Shown: in pieces, positions 54,406 to 62,735 of the stretch | Layout: each line of letters begins with the position of its first letter | Position numbering within the stretch: position 1 is the first letter of the stretch | Assembly: GCA_019347945.1 (NCBI GenBank) | Contig: JAHWKK010000022.1 | Location: forward strand, 1 to 64,000 | Source: Acidobacteriota bacterium | Lineage (GTDB): Bacteria; Acidobacteriota; Thermoanaerobaculia; Gp7-AA8; JAHWKK01 | DNA length: 64,000 nucleotides | Direction of reading: 5' to 3' | The notes under the pieces: model-generated | Seen by the model: the letters and a program-made list of their open reading frames with translations, nothing else | Databases searched by the model: none | What the model was told of the DNA's origin: nothing | Made by a program: the position numbers and the translations under genes

Positions 54406-55510
54406 CGGAGGCCTCCAGAAAGTCGCGCGTCGGGCCACCGGTCAGATCGAAGTCGATGAGAAAGGCGTCGTGACCTCGAGGAGTGTCGATCTCGAGAAGC
54501 TGGGCGGGCCTTCCCAGCGACACGAGGGCCTCGTGAACTTTCGCGACTTCATCCGGCGGAAAAAGCCAGTCGGTCGTGAATGAAATCAGAAGCGAAGGCC
54601 CGGTCCAGTTTCGAAAGGCGTCCTGGAGCGACCCGTACTGTTCCTCGAGATCCATCTCGTCCATGGCCGCCTGAACCCGGATGTAGGAGTTGGCATCATA
54701 GGAATCGGCGAACTTCCGTCCCTGGTGCTCGAAGTAGGAGTCGATCTCGAATTGTCGCGTTCCATGCCGTCGTCTGCGGCCGAATTTCTCTTCGAGCGCC
54801 TCGAGCGAGAGATAGGTCATGTGGCCGACCATGCGGGCGACCTCGAGTCCCCTCAGCGGGGCGGGGTTGTCGTAGTAGTCGCCGCCGTTGAAATCCTCAT
54901 CGGCCTCGATGATCTTCCGACCGATCACGTGCCATCCGATTCCCTCGACCGGAACCGCCGCGGCCGCCGCCATCGCGACGATTCGCCTGATCATCTCGGG
55001 GTGAAGCGCCGCCCACATGAGCACCTGCATCCCGCCGAGCGATCCTCCCACGACGGCATGGAGACGGTTGATTCCGAGATGTTCCACGACAAGACGTTCG
55101 GCGCGGACCATGTCGTCGATCGAGATCCAGGGGTAGCTCGAGCCGTACGGTTTTCCGGTCGTCGGGTCGATCGACGAGGGTCCCGTGGTTCCCCAGCAGG
55201 ATCCGGGAAAGTTCACGCAGATCACGAACCAGCGCTCCAGATCGATCGGCTTGTCGTACCCGATCATCCCGTCCCACCAACCCGGCCGCTCGTCATCGCT
55301 GGAGTAGACACCCGCGGCGTGCGCACTCGGTGAGAGCGCGTGGCAGACGAGGATCGCATTCGACCGGTCTTCGGCCAGCGCGCCGTAGGTCTCGTAGACG
55401 ATCTGAAAGGGCGAGATCCGCTCGCCGCTCGCGAACTCGAACTCGTCGAGCGTGAGCGTCCTCGGTGGATCGCTGATGAATGTGTCGTCGATTCGCTGAT
55501 GAACCGCCAT
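54398..55510 (-). CDS. metX: Homoserine O-acetyltransferase MetX
   Basis: A 370-residue alpha/beta hydrolase of the MetX family, catalysing acylation of homoserine in methionine synthesis. The nucleophile S157 is in V-G-G-S-L-G-G-M-Q, the acid in T-T-D-W-L-F-P-P and the histidine in G-H-D-A-F-L. The oxyanion region G-S-C-W-G-T-T-G-P and D-P-T-T-G-K-P-Y-G are typical. Some family members use succinyl-CoA, which cannot be excluded. The ATG at 55510 gives M-A-V-H-Q-R. It is divergent from the MglA-like GTPase gene, and the next gene downstream is the YbdG-like channel. Confidence 0.92.
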   Translation of the reverse strand: MAVHQRIDDTFISDPPRTLTLDEFEFASGERISPFQIVYETYGALAEDRSNAILVCHALSPSAHAAGVYSSDDERPGWWDGMIGYDKPIDLERWFVICVNFPGSCWGTTGPSSIDPTTGKPYGSSYPWISIDDMVRAERLVVEHLGINRLHAVVGGSLGGMQVLMWAALHPEMIRRIVAMAAAAAVPVEGIGWHVIGRKIIEADEDFNGGDYYDNPAPLRGLEVARMVGHMTYLSLEALEEKFGRRRRHGTRQFEIDSYFEHQGRKFADSYDANSYIRVQAAMDEMDLEEQYGSLQDAFRNWTGPSLLISFTTDWLFPPDEVAKVHEALVSLGRPAQLLEIDTPRGHDAFLIDFDLTGGPTRDFLEASDE

Positions 55511-55594
55511 GCGGATGCGGAGTGTAACAGCCGGGCAAGGGTCTCGCCCTCCGCGGCGGCCAAGCTGGTAAGCTTCCGCCTCAGGAGGGCGTGG

Positions 55595-56434
55595 ATGGTA
55601 CTCGTCAACAAGGCGACCAACGAGATCACGGTCAAGCTCGTCTATTACGGGCCCGGTCTGTGCGGAAAGACGACCAATCTCGAGAAGATTTACGGCAACG
55701 ACAAGATCGGGAACAAGGGGAAGATGATCTCGATGGCGACCGAGACCGATCGCACCCTCTTCTTCGACTTCATGCCGATGGACCTCGGCACCGTCGGGGG
55801 ACAGAAGATCAAGGTCACCCTCTACACGGTGCCCGGCCAGGTCTTCTACGACGCGACGCGAAAGCTCGTCCTTCGGGGCGCGGACGGCGTCGTCTTCGTC
55901 GCCGATTCGCAGAAGTCGATGAAAGACTCGAACATCCAGAGTCTCGACAACCTCTACGAGAATCTGCGGATCAACCGGCTCGACCCGGAAAAGATCGCTC
56001 TCGTCTTTCAGCTCAACAAGAGAGATCTTTCCGAGGTTTCTTCTCCGGACGAGATGAAAGCCTATCTCGGCGTCGGCGATCATCCCGTGGTCGAGGCATC
56101 GGCACTTCAGGGGCAGGGCGTCAGCGAGACGCTGCGGAAGGCCGTTGCGAAGATTCTCGAGAACCTGAAGAACAATGTCGACTACAAGCTCTCGGAGGAG
56201 GATCACGCGACCGCGATGCAGGCGTCGGCCGAGAGCTCGCCGGCGAACGCCTCGCCGGAACCAGTGCCGGCGCCGTTCGAAGCCGCGTCGGTGTCCCCGG
56301 AAGCGTCGGGCCCTCAACGGGAGGAGCTCCAGGCAATTCGTCAGCAAACCGAGGAGCTCATCGGACGGCTCGAGAGCGCGCTCCAGACGGCGAAAATGCA
56401 GAGCCAGCGTCTGGGCGAGCTGCTTCGAGAGTGA
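55595..56434 (+). CDS. MglA-like small GTPase with C-terminal extension
   Basis: A 279-residue Ras-like GTPase of the MglA group, known in Myxococcus to define the leading pole for motility and cell polarity. The P-loop is G19-P-G-L-C-G-K-T-T, the switch II region is L-Y-T-V-P-G-Q, and the guanine-specificity motif is Q-L-N-K-R-D-L. Beyond residue 195 there is an extra tail of about 85 residues, proline/alanine-rich and then coiled coil (L-Q-A-I-R-Q-Q-T-E-E-L-I-G-R-L). This tail is absent from canonical MglA (about 195 residues). No MglB (Roadblock) gene adjoins. The ATG follows AGGAGGG. Confidence 0.92.
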   Translation: MVLVNKATNEITVKLVYYGPGLCGKTTNLEKIYGNDKIGNKGKMISMATETDRTLFFDFMPMDLGTVGGQKIKVTLYTVPGQVFYDATRKLVLRGADGVVFVADSQKSMKDSNIQSLDNLYENLRINRLDPEKIALVFQLNKRDLSEVSSPDEMKAYLGVGDHPVVEASALQGQGVSETLRKAVAKILENLKNNVDYKLSEEDHATAMQASAESSPANASPEPVPAPFEAASVSPEASGPQREELQAIRQQTEELIGRLESALQTAKMQSQRLGELLRE

Positions 56435-56444
56435 GTGACGAAGC

Positions 56445-57155
56445 TTGACCTGGTATCAGGAGTGGTTCGGCGAGGACTATCTCGAGCTTTATGCTCATCG
56501 AGGCGAAGACGAAGCACGAATGCATGCCCGCTTCGTCCATGAGCGATTCGACCGGATCGATGGCCTGCTGCTCGATCTCGCCTGCGGTTCGGGACGCCAC
56601 CAGCGGGAGCTCGAAGCACTTGGTTACGACGTCCTCGGTCTCGACCTTTCCCCCTATCTTCTCGCCCGGGCCCGGATGTCGGACAGCGGTGCGAGCCTCG
56701 TTCGCGCAGATATGAGAATGCTGCCGCTGGGGATTGGCACGGTCGCGGGTCTGGTCAATTTCTTCACGAGCTTCGGCTACTTCGAGGACGATGAGGACAA
56801 CGAAGACGTCGTCCGTGAGATGGCCCGGGTTCTTCGTCCGGGCGCCCCCTTTCTTTTCGACTACATGAACGTTCCGCTCGAGCGCGAGCGACTCGTTTCC
56901 CACGAGGAGCAGATCGTCGGGGACCGAGAGGTTCGAATCGAGCGGTGGTTCGATACCGGCTCGCGTACGTTCAACAAGAGGATCTTCATCGGGAACCGGT
57001 CATTTCTCGAGCGTGTACGCGCCTACGAGCCGGAGGAGATCCGGAAGCTCTTCGAGGATGCCGGTCTGGTCATCGAGGCGGTCTGCGGGGATTTCGAGAG
57101 TTGCGACTGGACGCCGGAGAGTCCGCGGCTCGTTCTGATCGGAAGGCGTGGATGA
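56445..57155 (+). CDS. Class I SAM-dependent methyltransferase
   Basis: A 236-residue Rossmann-fold methyltransferase: motif I L-L-D-L-A-C-G-S-G-R-H, motif II at V-L-G-L-D-L-S, and an acidic motif ending F-D-Y-M-N-V. The substrate is unknown; the neighbouring bacillithiol genes suggest a small-molecule thiol or sugar but prove nothing. The TTG start at 56445 lies 10 bases after the GTPase stop. The stop overlaps bshC by four bases (ATGA), so it is part of the same transcript as the bacillithiol genes. Confidence 0.88.
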   Translation: MTWYQEWFGEDYLELYAHRGEDEARMHARFVHERFDRIDGLLLDLACGSGRHQRELEALGYDVLGLDLSPYLLARARMSDSGASLVRADMRMLPLGIGTVAGLVNFFTSFGYFEDDEDNEDVVREMARVLRPGAPFLFDYMNVPLERERLVSHEEQIVGDREVRIERWFDTGSRTFNKRIFIGNRSFLERVRAYEPEEIRKLFEDAGLVIEAVCGDFESCDWTPESPRLVLIGRRG

Positions 57156-58669
57156 GCAAGAAAAAGTCCGCTGTCGAGACGCTGGAGCTGCCTCTGGAGG
57201 ACTATCCGGGCTTCAATCCGCTCGCTCTGGACCTCGTGCGAGGGGAATCGAAGGCGCGGAAGTTCTTCGACTCGGCCGACGAGGACTTCCGCCGCCCTTC
57301 GCCAGATCTGGCGGCGGCGCTGGTTCGCTACAACCACCAGGTCGGCAACGATGCCGCGACGCTGGTGAGTCGATGGAGGGCCGGCGCGGTCACGATCGTC
57401 GCGGGACAGCAGGCCGGCTTTGCAGGCGGTCCTCTCTATACGCTCGCGAAGATCGCATCCCTGCTCGACCTTCAACGATCCCTTTCCGAGAAGGGAATCG
57501 ACGCCATTCCCGTCTTCTGGATCGCCACCGAGGACCATGATTTCGACGAGGTCGCCCGGGCGGAGCTCAGGATCGGCCGCGAGACGGTGCTGGTGAAGTC
57601 GGCCGAGCACCCCGGCGAACGCTTCTGCGTCGGGCCTCTCCCGATTCCGCGGGATCTCGTCGAGGCATTTCTCGAGGCAACCGGAGCGAAGAGGCCGCAC
57701 TGGCTCGCGGAGGGGATCACCTTCGGGGAATCGTTCGCACGGCTGATCGCCTCGACCGTTCCCGGCAAACTGATTCTGGTCGACTCGCTGCTCCCCGATC
57801 TCCGCAGCGAAGCGGGAGGCTTTCTCAGCCGTATCCAGGAAGAGCGGCAGGCGATCCTCGCGAGGATGGACGAAACCTCGCGGGCACTCGCAGCGGCAGG
57901 TTATCGCCCTCAGGTCGAAGCGAGATCGGGCGACGAAGAGATACCGCTCCTCTACGAGCTCGACGAGAGGATGGTCCGCCGGCCGTTTCCCGAGGAAGCC
58001 GACGTGTCGCCCGAGCGAATCTCGACGGCGGCGCTCGCACGTCCTCTTCTTCAGGACGCCGCCTTCACACCGTGGGCTTTCATCGGAGGGCCGGCGGAGG
58101 TCGCGTATTACGCGCAGCTTCGAGGGGTTCACGAGTATCTCGGAATCCACAGGCCGCGAGTGATGCTGCGAGGCCATGCGTTCGTCGCGCCGGCGAAGGA
58201 GCTGCGCGCGGCGTTCGAGTACGGGCTCGAGCCCTACGAGATGTTCTTCGACCCCGACACGACCATCATGGAGCGGGAGCAGCCGCTGAGGGCGACCCTC
58301 GAGGAGGAGCTCGCTGCGCTCAGGGAATCGCTTTCCTCGAGGTTCGGCGCGCTCGCCGAAGCGATCGGAAACGTCGACTCCACCATGAAGCGGCCATTCG
58401 AAAGATCGCGGAAGAGCATCGAGTACCATCTCGATCAGGCCCGGCGCCGCGGAACCCGTGCGATCGCGCGGCGCCACGCGGAGCGGTTCGCGGCTTTCGA
58501 ACGTCTTCACGACACCCTGATGCCGCGAGGCGTTCCACAGGATCGGATCATGAGCTGGCTCAGCTATCAGTGGTATTCACACACCGACCTCCTCTCTGCC
58601 TTCGAGGGGCGCCTCGCTCCGCAGAAATCGACCTTCAAAGTGATTCCAATCGGAGGAGATGCGTCATGA
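57152..58669 (+). CDS. bshC: Bacillithiol biosynthesis cysteine-adding enzyme BshC
   Basis: A 505-residue BshC, thought to add cysteine to GlcN-malate to finish bacillithiol. It shows the family features: V-A-G-Q-Q-A-G-F-A-G-G-P-L-Y-T near residue 88, W-I-A-T-E-D-H-D-F-D-E-V, I-G-G-P-A-E-V-A-Y-Y-A-Q-L and R-V-M-L-R-G-H. The length is close to that of Bacillus BshC (about 540). It overlaps the methyltransferase (ATGA) and bshB1 (ATGA). Bacillithiol is a low-molecular-weight thiol in Firmicutes and some other groups, so this set predicts the thiol used by this organism. Confidence 0.95.
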   Translation: MSKKKSAVETLELPLEDYPGFNPLALDLVRGESKARKFFDSADEDFRRPSPDLAAALVRYNHQVGNDAATLVSRWRAGAVTIVAGQQAGFAGGPLYTLAKIASLLDLQRSLSEKGIDAIPVFWIATEDHDFDEVARAELRIGRETVLVKSAEHPGERFCVGPLPIPRDLVEAFLEATGAKRPHWLAEGITFGESFARLIASTVPGKLILVDSLLPDLRSEAGGFLSRIQEERQAILARMDETSRALAAAGYRPQVEARSGDEEIPLLYELDERMVRRPFPEEADVSPERISTAALARPLLQDAAFTPWAFIGGPAEVAYYAQLRGVHEYLGIHRPRVMLRGHAFVAPAKELRAAFEYGLEPYEMFFDPDTTIMEREQPLRATLEEELAALRESLSSRFGALAEAIGNVDSTMKRPFERSRKSIEYHLDQARRRGTRAIARRHAERFAAFERLHDTLMPRGVPQDRIMSWLSYQWYSHTDLLSAFEGRLAPQKSTFKVIPIGGDAS

Positions 58670-59397
58670 GCGAGCTCGCGAAAGTCGACCTTCTCGTTTT
58701 CGGCGCGCACGCCGACGACATCGAGCTCGCCTGCGGGGGAACCATCCTGAAAACGGTGCGATCGGGCGGCCGGGCCGGCATCGTCGACCTGACGCGGGGC
58801 GAGATGGGGACACGAGGCGACGTCGAGACCCGACTGAAGGAGAGCCTCGCTTCCGCCGAAGTCCTCGGAGCCACGTTCCGCGAGCGCGTCGACTTCGGGG
58901 ACGGCGGGATGCGCACCGGCCCCGAGGAAGAGGACCGGCTGATCGAGATCATCCGCGCGTGCAGACCTCGAATCATCATCGGGCCATGGCCGGATGAACG
59001 CCATCCGGATCACGTGCGGGCGGGACGGCTGATCACCGACGCCTGGTTCTACGCCGGGCTGGAAAAGCGGATGCCGCATCTTCCGTCCCACCGGGCGGAC
59101 GCCGTCGTTTACTACCAGCAGAACTACATTCAGCATCCGAGCTTCGTCGTCGACGTCACCGACGTCTGGGAGGATCGGATGAAGGCGGTCCGCTGCTATG
59201 AGTCGCAGTTCTGGAAGGCGGACTCGAAAGAGCCGGAGACGTTCATCTCGAGGAAACCGTTCATCGAGATGATCGAGGCGCGGGCGCGGCACTTCGGTGC
59301 TCTGATCGGGCGCGACAAGGGGGAGGGATTCCTCACGCGGCAACCGCCGATGATCGAAGACATCGCCGCGGCCTACGCGGGAAGGGAAATCCATTGA
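58666..59397 (+). CDS. bshB1: Bacillithiol biosynthesis deacetylase BshB1
   Basis: A 243-residue LmbE/PIG-L zinc deacetylase that removes acetyl from GlcNAc-malate. The zinc motif is H15-A-D-D-I-E, and the distal metal-binding motif is H-P-D-H. The catalytic aspartate is in D17/D18. The family sequence D-L-T-R-G-E-M-G-T-R-G is also clear. The ATG overlaps the bshC stop (ATGA), and the stop overlaps the bshA TTG (TTGA). Confidence 0.95.
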   Translation: MSELAKVDLLVFGAHADDIELACGGTILKTVRSGGRAGIVDLTRGEMGTRGDVETRLKESLASAEVLGATFRERVDFGDGGMRTGPEEEDRLIEIIRACRPRIIIGPWPDERHPDHVRAGRLITDAWFYAGLEKRMPHLPSHRADAVVYYQQNYIQHPSFVVDVTDVWEDRMKAVRCYESQFWKADSKEPETFISRKPFIEMIEARARHFGALIGRDKGEGFLTRQPPMIEDIAAAYAGREIH

Positions 59398-60506
59398 AAG
59401 TCGGAATCACCTGCTATCCCACCTACGGGGGTTCGGGTGTCGTCGCCACCGAGCTCGGCATCGCCCTCGGGGACCTCGGGCACGAGGTCCACTTCATCAG
59501 CTATGCGTGGCCGTCGCGCCTGAGCGTGCTTCACGAACATGTGCGATTTCACGAGGTCACGGTGACGCCGTATCCGCTGTTCGACAGCTACCCGCCGTAT
59601 ACGCTGGCGCTTGCCACGAAAATGGCGGAGGTCGCCCGCTACGAGGGACTCGACGTTCTCCATGTTCACTACGCGATTCCTCACGCGATCAGCGGCTTTC
59701 TCGCCAAGCAGATTCTCGGAAACGACGATCTCAAGCTGGTGACGACGCTGCACGGGACCGACATCACGCTGGTCGGACGAGACGCGAGCTACCTCCCGAT
59801 CACTGAATTCGGGATCAACGCCTCCGACGGAGTCACGGCCGTGTCGAACTGGCTCCGCGATGAGACGAACGCGTATTTCGATATCAGGAAGGAGATCGCG
59901 GTGATCCCGAACTTCGTGGACCCGAAGCGTTTTCAGAATGGAGGCGACTGCGCCGTCCGCAGCTGGATTACCGAGGGGGAGCGGCTGATCGGCCACGCTT
60001 CGAACTTCCGTCCCGTCAAACGCGTCCTCGACATCCTCGAGGCTTTCGAGATCATCCTGAAGCGGGTTCCTTCGCGACTGCTCATGATCGGGGATGGTCC
60101 CGACCGCTCCCGTGCTGAATCATTTGCACGCGAGCATGGCCTTGGCGACCACGTGATCTTTCTCGGGAATGTCCCCAACATCGAAGAGCTCATCGGGGGG
60201 TGCGACGTTTTTCTCCTTCCCTCGGAGACCGAGTCGTTCGGCATGGCGGCTCTCGAGGCGCTGGCCTCGGAGGTTCCGGTCGTCGCGACCCGGACCGGAG
60301 GGCTCCCCGAGGTGATCATCGAGGGAGAGGTCGGCTATCTGGTGGAGGTCGGCGATACGAAGGAGCTCGCGGAGCGGGCGATCTCGATTCTCGCCGACCC
60401 GGAGAAACGGAAAAAGATGGGCCGGGCAGCGCGCGATCACGCGATCACGACTTTCCACGTCGACCGAATCGTCCCGAAGTACCTCGACTTCTACGAGAAC
60501 GTGTAG
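59394..60506 (+). CDS. bshA: N-acetylglucosaminyl-malate synthase BshA
   Basis: A 370-residue GT4 glycosyltransferase joining UDP-GlcNAc and malate, the first step of bacillithiol synthesis. Family features are I-T-C-Y-P-T-Y-G-G-S-G-V-V-A-T-E-L, T-L-H-G-T-D-I-T, H-A-S-N-F-R-P-V-K and the nucleotide-sugar site E-S-F-G-M-A-A-L-E-A-L-A. A TTG start overlaps the bshB1 stop (TTGA). The TAG stop is followed at once by AAGCAGG and the heptamers of cassette F, so no further gene of the operon follows. All three bsh genes of the core pathway are present, in the order C-B1-A. Confidence 0.95.
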   Translation: MKVGITCYPTYGGSGVVATELGIALGDLGHEVHFISYAWPSRLSVLHEHVRFHEVTVTPYPLFDSYPPYTLALATKMAEVARYEGLDVLHVHYAIPHAISGFLAKQILGNDDLKLVTTLHGTDITLVGRDASYLPITEFGINASDGVTAVSNWLRDETNAYFDIRKEIAVIPNFVDPKRFQNGGDCAVRSWITEGERLIGHASNFRPVKRVLDILEAFEIILKRVPSRLLMIGDGPDRSRAESFAREHGLGDHVIFLGNVPNIEELIGGCDVFLLPSETESFGMAALEALASEVPVVATRTGGLPEVIIEGEVGYLVEVGDTKELAERAISILADPEKRKKMGRAARDHAITTFHVDRIVPKYLDFYENV

Positions 60507-60664
60507 AAGCAGGTTGGAGGTTGGAGGTTGGAGGTCGAAAGGGCTCGGACGGTCGCGAGTGACGACGTCGTGAGGTTCTGTTTCGTCTCTCAGTCCACGA
60601 CGTCCACATCGTCCACGACGTCCACATCGTCCACAACCTCAAACCTCCAACCTCCAACCTTCCA
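60507..60664. repeat. Repeat-bounded cassette F (TTGGAGG heptamers, plus a 9-bp tandem)
   Basis: The left array (60507-60534) begins after the bshA stop as AAGCAGG and three TTGGAGG units. The right array (60635-60664) is ACCTCAA/ACCTCCA reverse-complement units. Just before the right array is a second tandem repeat, five 9-base units CGTCCACGA/CGTCCACAT (about 60592-60635). The left-right unit is the same family as cassette B (GGTTGGA). The interior is only about 100 bases and lacks the module seen in B, E and G. Confidence 0.87.
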
Positions 60665-60784
60665 GCATGTTCACGATCTCCTGACCGCCGGGACCGGCAA
60701 ACATTGCAACCTTCGCTGCCGCCATGCGTCTCTATTGGTAGCACCAACGTCCGACGGCGAGAAATCCGAAAGGGGAGCAATGTG

Positions 60785-61171
60785 ATGATCCGGGAAGCGA
60801 GTTCCAGTGCAGCCGAGCGAATCGAGGGGGGAAGCGTGGACGTGGTGATCGGAATGGCGGCAGTGAAACCGGAGATCGAGGTCGCCAGGGAAATCCTCTC
60901 CTTTCTGCCGGAAGAGATCATCCTCTCCGAAGAGTCGGATCGAGGAGTGGTCCGCTACCATGTTTCCGATTCGATGGACGGATGGAAGCTGAGGGAGATC
61001 GTATTCAGCAGGAAGAGCCTTCTCAGGCTGATCGACGACCCGAACCGGGACGTCAAGATCTCCTACATGCGTCGCGAGATCGAGCGCGCGGCGCCCTCGC
61101 GCACGCAGTGGCTGTTCCCCAGACTTCCGATGTCGGAGATGCTCGGCGCTCAGCTTCCCGCTTCGAGGTAA
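60785..61171 (+). CDS. Hypothetical protein of 128 residues
   Basis: A 128-residue soluble protein with no family I recognise. It has an alternating alpha/beta pattern (V-D-V-V-I-G-M-A-A-V-K-P-E-I-E-V-A-R-E-I-L, E-E-I-I-L-S-E-E-S) and a basic C-terminal third (R-E-I-E-R-A-A-P-S-R). The ATG at 60785, preceded by GGGGAGCAATGTG, is used; a GTG three bases earlier is possible. Its last 22 bases overlap, tail to tail, the amidohydrolase gene on the other strand. No neighbouring operon partner. Confidence 0.62.
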   Translation: MIREASSSAAERIEGGSVDVVIGMAAVKPEIEVAREILSFLPEEIILSEESDRGVVRYHVSDSMDGWKLREIVFSRKSLLRLIDDPNRDVKISYMRREIERAAPSRTQWLFPRLPMSEMLGAQLPASR

Positions 61172-62424
61172 TCGAGGACGAGGTTCGTCATTGCCTTTGC
61201 GCCGACGGTCAGCGCGCTCTCATCGATGTCGAACTCCGCGGTGTGCAGGTTCGCCGTGATGCCTCGTTCCGGATTGCCGACGCCCAGCACGTAATAGAAC
61301 CCCGGAATTGCCTCGGCAAAGTGCGCAAAGTCCTCGGCCACCATCTGCTGGCCGGCCATGACGACGTTCTCGCTGCCGAGTGTCGAACGGAGCGAGGCGA
61401 TTGCCATCTCCGAGAGCTCCGGATCGTTCACCGTTGGGGGATTCGAAGAGTCCGCGAACGACACCGAGGCCGATGCTCCGACGGCTTTCGCAGTGTCCTC
61501 CACGATCTGATGGATCGAGTCGCGGGCGAGGTCGCGCACCGCCGGTGACAGCGTCCGGAGGGTTCCCTCCATTTCCACGAGCGGCGGAATGACGTTGAAG
61601 CGCGTTCCGCCCCGAATGATCCCGATCGAGACGACGACCGGCTCGGTGGGATCGACGCGGCGGGCATCGATCGTCTGGAGCGCCGTGACGATCTGCGCGG
61701 ACGCGACGATCGGGTCGACGCCGAGATGCGGCTGCGCGCCGTGGCTCTGCTTTCCTTCGACGCGGATCGAGAAGGTGTCCGACGAGGCGAAGAATGGTCC
61801 CGGCCGAACGCCGACGGTTCCGGCTTTGAGCGCCGGCCACGCGTGGAGCGCGAAGATCGCTTCCGGCTCATACTTTTCGAAGATCCCCTCCTCGAGCATC
61901 AGCGGCGCCCCTCCCTTCTCGCCCGGCGGCGGCCCCTCCTCGGCGGGCTGGAAGATCATGATCACCCGTCCCGGGAGCGTCTCCCGGTTCTTCCAGAGGA
62001 CCTCCGCCACGGTCAGCCCGATCGCGATGTGCGAGTCGTGTCCGCACGCGTGCTTCACGCCCGGATTACGCGACTTGTACGGAACGTCGATCGTCTCCTC
62101 GATCGGAAGAGCATCGATGTCGGCGCGGACCGCGACGGTTGGTCCCGGCAGTCCGCCTCGAATGTCTCCGACGATTCCGGTGCGCGCGATGCCGGTCTCG
62201 ATCGGGATGCCGATGTGTCGGAGCTGATCTGCGATCCGCCTGGATGTTTCGACCTCGCGGTTGGAGAGCTCGGGGTACTGATGAAATGTGCGGCGGAGCG
62301 CGATGCATTGCTGCGCGAGCGCTTCAATCTGGGCATCGATTTCGGGACGGGGCGCGGCGTTGAGCTCAACCGCGGCGAGCCCGGCAACCATCAGAACGAG
62401 TGGGACGACGATCACGTTTCGCAT
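61150..62424 (-). CDS. Secreted M20-type amidohydrolase
   Basis: A 424-residue M20D-type metallohydrolase of the IAA-amino-acid/hippurate hydrolase group. An N-terminal signal peptide (V-I-V-V-P-L-V-L-M-V-A-G ending in L-N-A-A) indicates export. Conserved zinc-site elements include H-A-C-G-H-D-S-H, P-A-E-E-G, the H-A-W-P-A segment and the terminal N-L-H-T-A-E-F-D. They predict cleavage of an N-acyl amino acid or similar amide in the periplasm. The ATG at 62424 is used; a TTG two codons upstream is less likely. Cassette G lies directly upstream of its start. Confidence 0.9.
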   Translation of the reverse strand: MRNVIVVPLVLMVAGLAAVELNAAPRPEIDAQIEALAQQCIALRRTFHQYPELSNREVETSRRIADQLRHIGIPIETGIARTGIVGDIRGGLPGPTVAVRADIDALPIEETIDVPYKSRNPGVKHACGHDSHIAIGLTVAEVLWKNRETLPGRVIMIFQPAEEGPPPGEKGGAPLMLEEGIFEKYEPEAIFALHAWPALKAGTVGVRPGPFFASSDTFSIRVEGKQSHGAQPHLGVDPIVASAQIVTALQTIDARRVDPTEPVVVSIGIIRGGTRFNVIPPLVEMEGTLRTLSPAVRDLARDSIHQIVEDTAKAVGASASVSFADSSNPPTVNDPELSEMAIASLRSTLGSENVVMAGQQMVAEDFAHFAEAIPGFYYVLGVGNPERGITANLHTAEFDIDESALTVGAKAMTNLVLDYLEAGS

Positions 62425-62440
62425 GGACAAAGCCTATAAG

Positions 62441-62735
62441 AAAAGAGTGAAGAGTGAAGGGTGAAGGGTGAAAAAAAGAGTGAAGAGTGAAGAGTGAAGA
62501 GTGAAAAAGAGAGACTCACCCCGCCCAGATTTCTTCGCCCGCGCTTCGCCGGGCCCGGACCGCTCGCGCATACTCACCTGACGTCATCCCGAGCGGGCGG
62601 TCGGGCGGGCAAGCGAGGGACCTCTCAGGTTGGGACATCAGGCCAAGCGAAGCGCTGGAAGGCGTCGCGTGCAAAGAACGAAGCTCGTGAGTCGACGGTG
62701 CCGGTGCCTCTCTTTCACTCTTCACTCTTCTTTTC
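62441..62735. repeat. Repeat-bounded cassette G (GAAGAGT heptamers)
   Basis: The left array (62441-62508) is a run of GAAGAGT/GAAGGGT units with A-rich interruptions; the right array (62710-62735) is the reverse complement (TTCACTC). The interior carries the third copy of the 90-bp module (62570-62660) and a second shared block, CCGCCCAGATTTCTTCGCCC (62521-62540), which also occurs near 10420 in cassette B. The left array lies just upstream of the amidohydrolase start. The right array overlaps the final codons of the DUF418 gene. Confidence 0.88.
62570..62660 (+). repeat. Dispersed 90-bp module, copy 3
   Basis: A third copy, in the same orientation as at 10210-10298: ATACTCACCTGACGTCATCC through GGTTGGGACATCAGGCCAAG to GCGCTGGAA. 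It is shorter on its flanks than copies 1 and 2, so the 90-bp module is the unit common to all. Confidence 0.83.

Noticed and set aside
54398-56347. A 649-residue reading of the metX gene reaching upstream
   Set aside because: The upstream part is the antisense of the MglA-like gene and has no family similarity; metX proteins start at M-A-V-H-Q-R near 55510.
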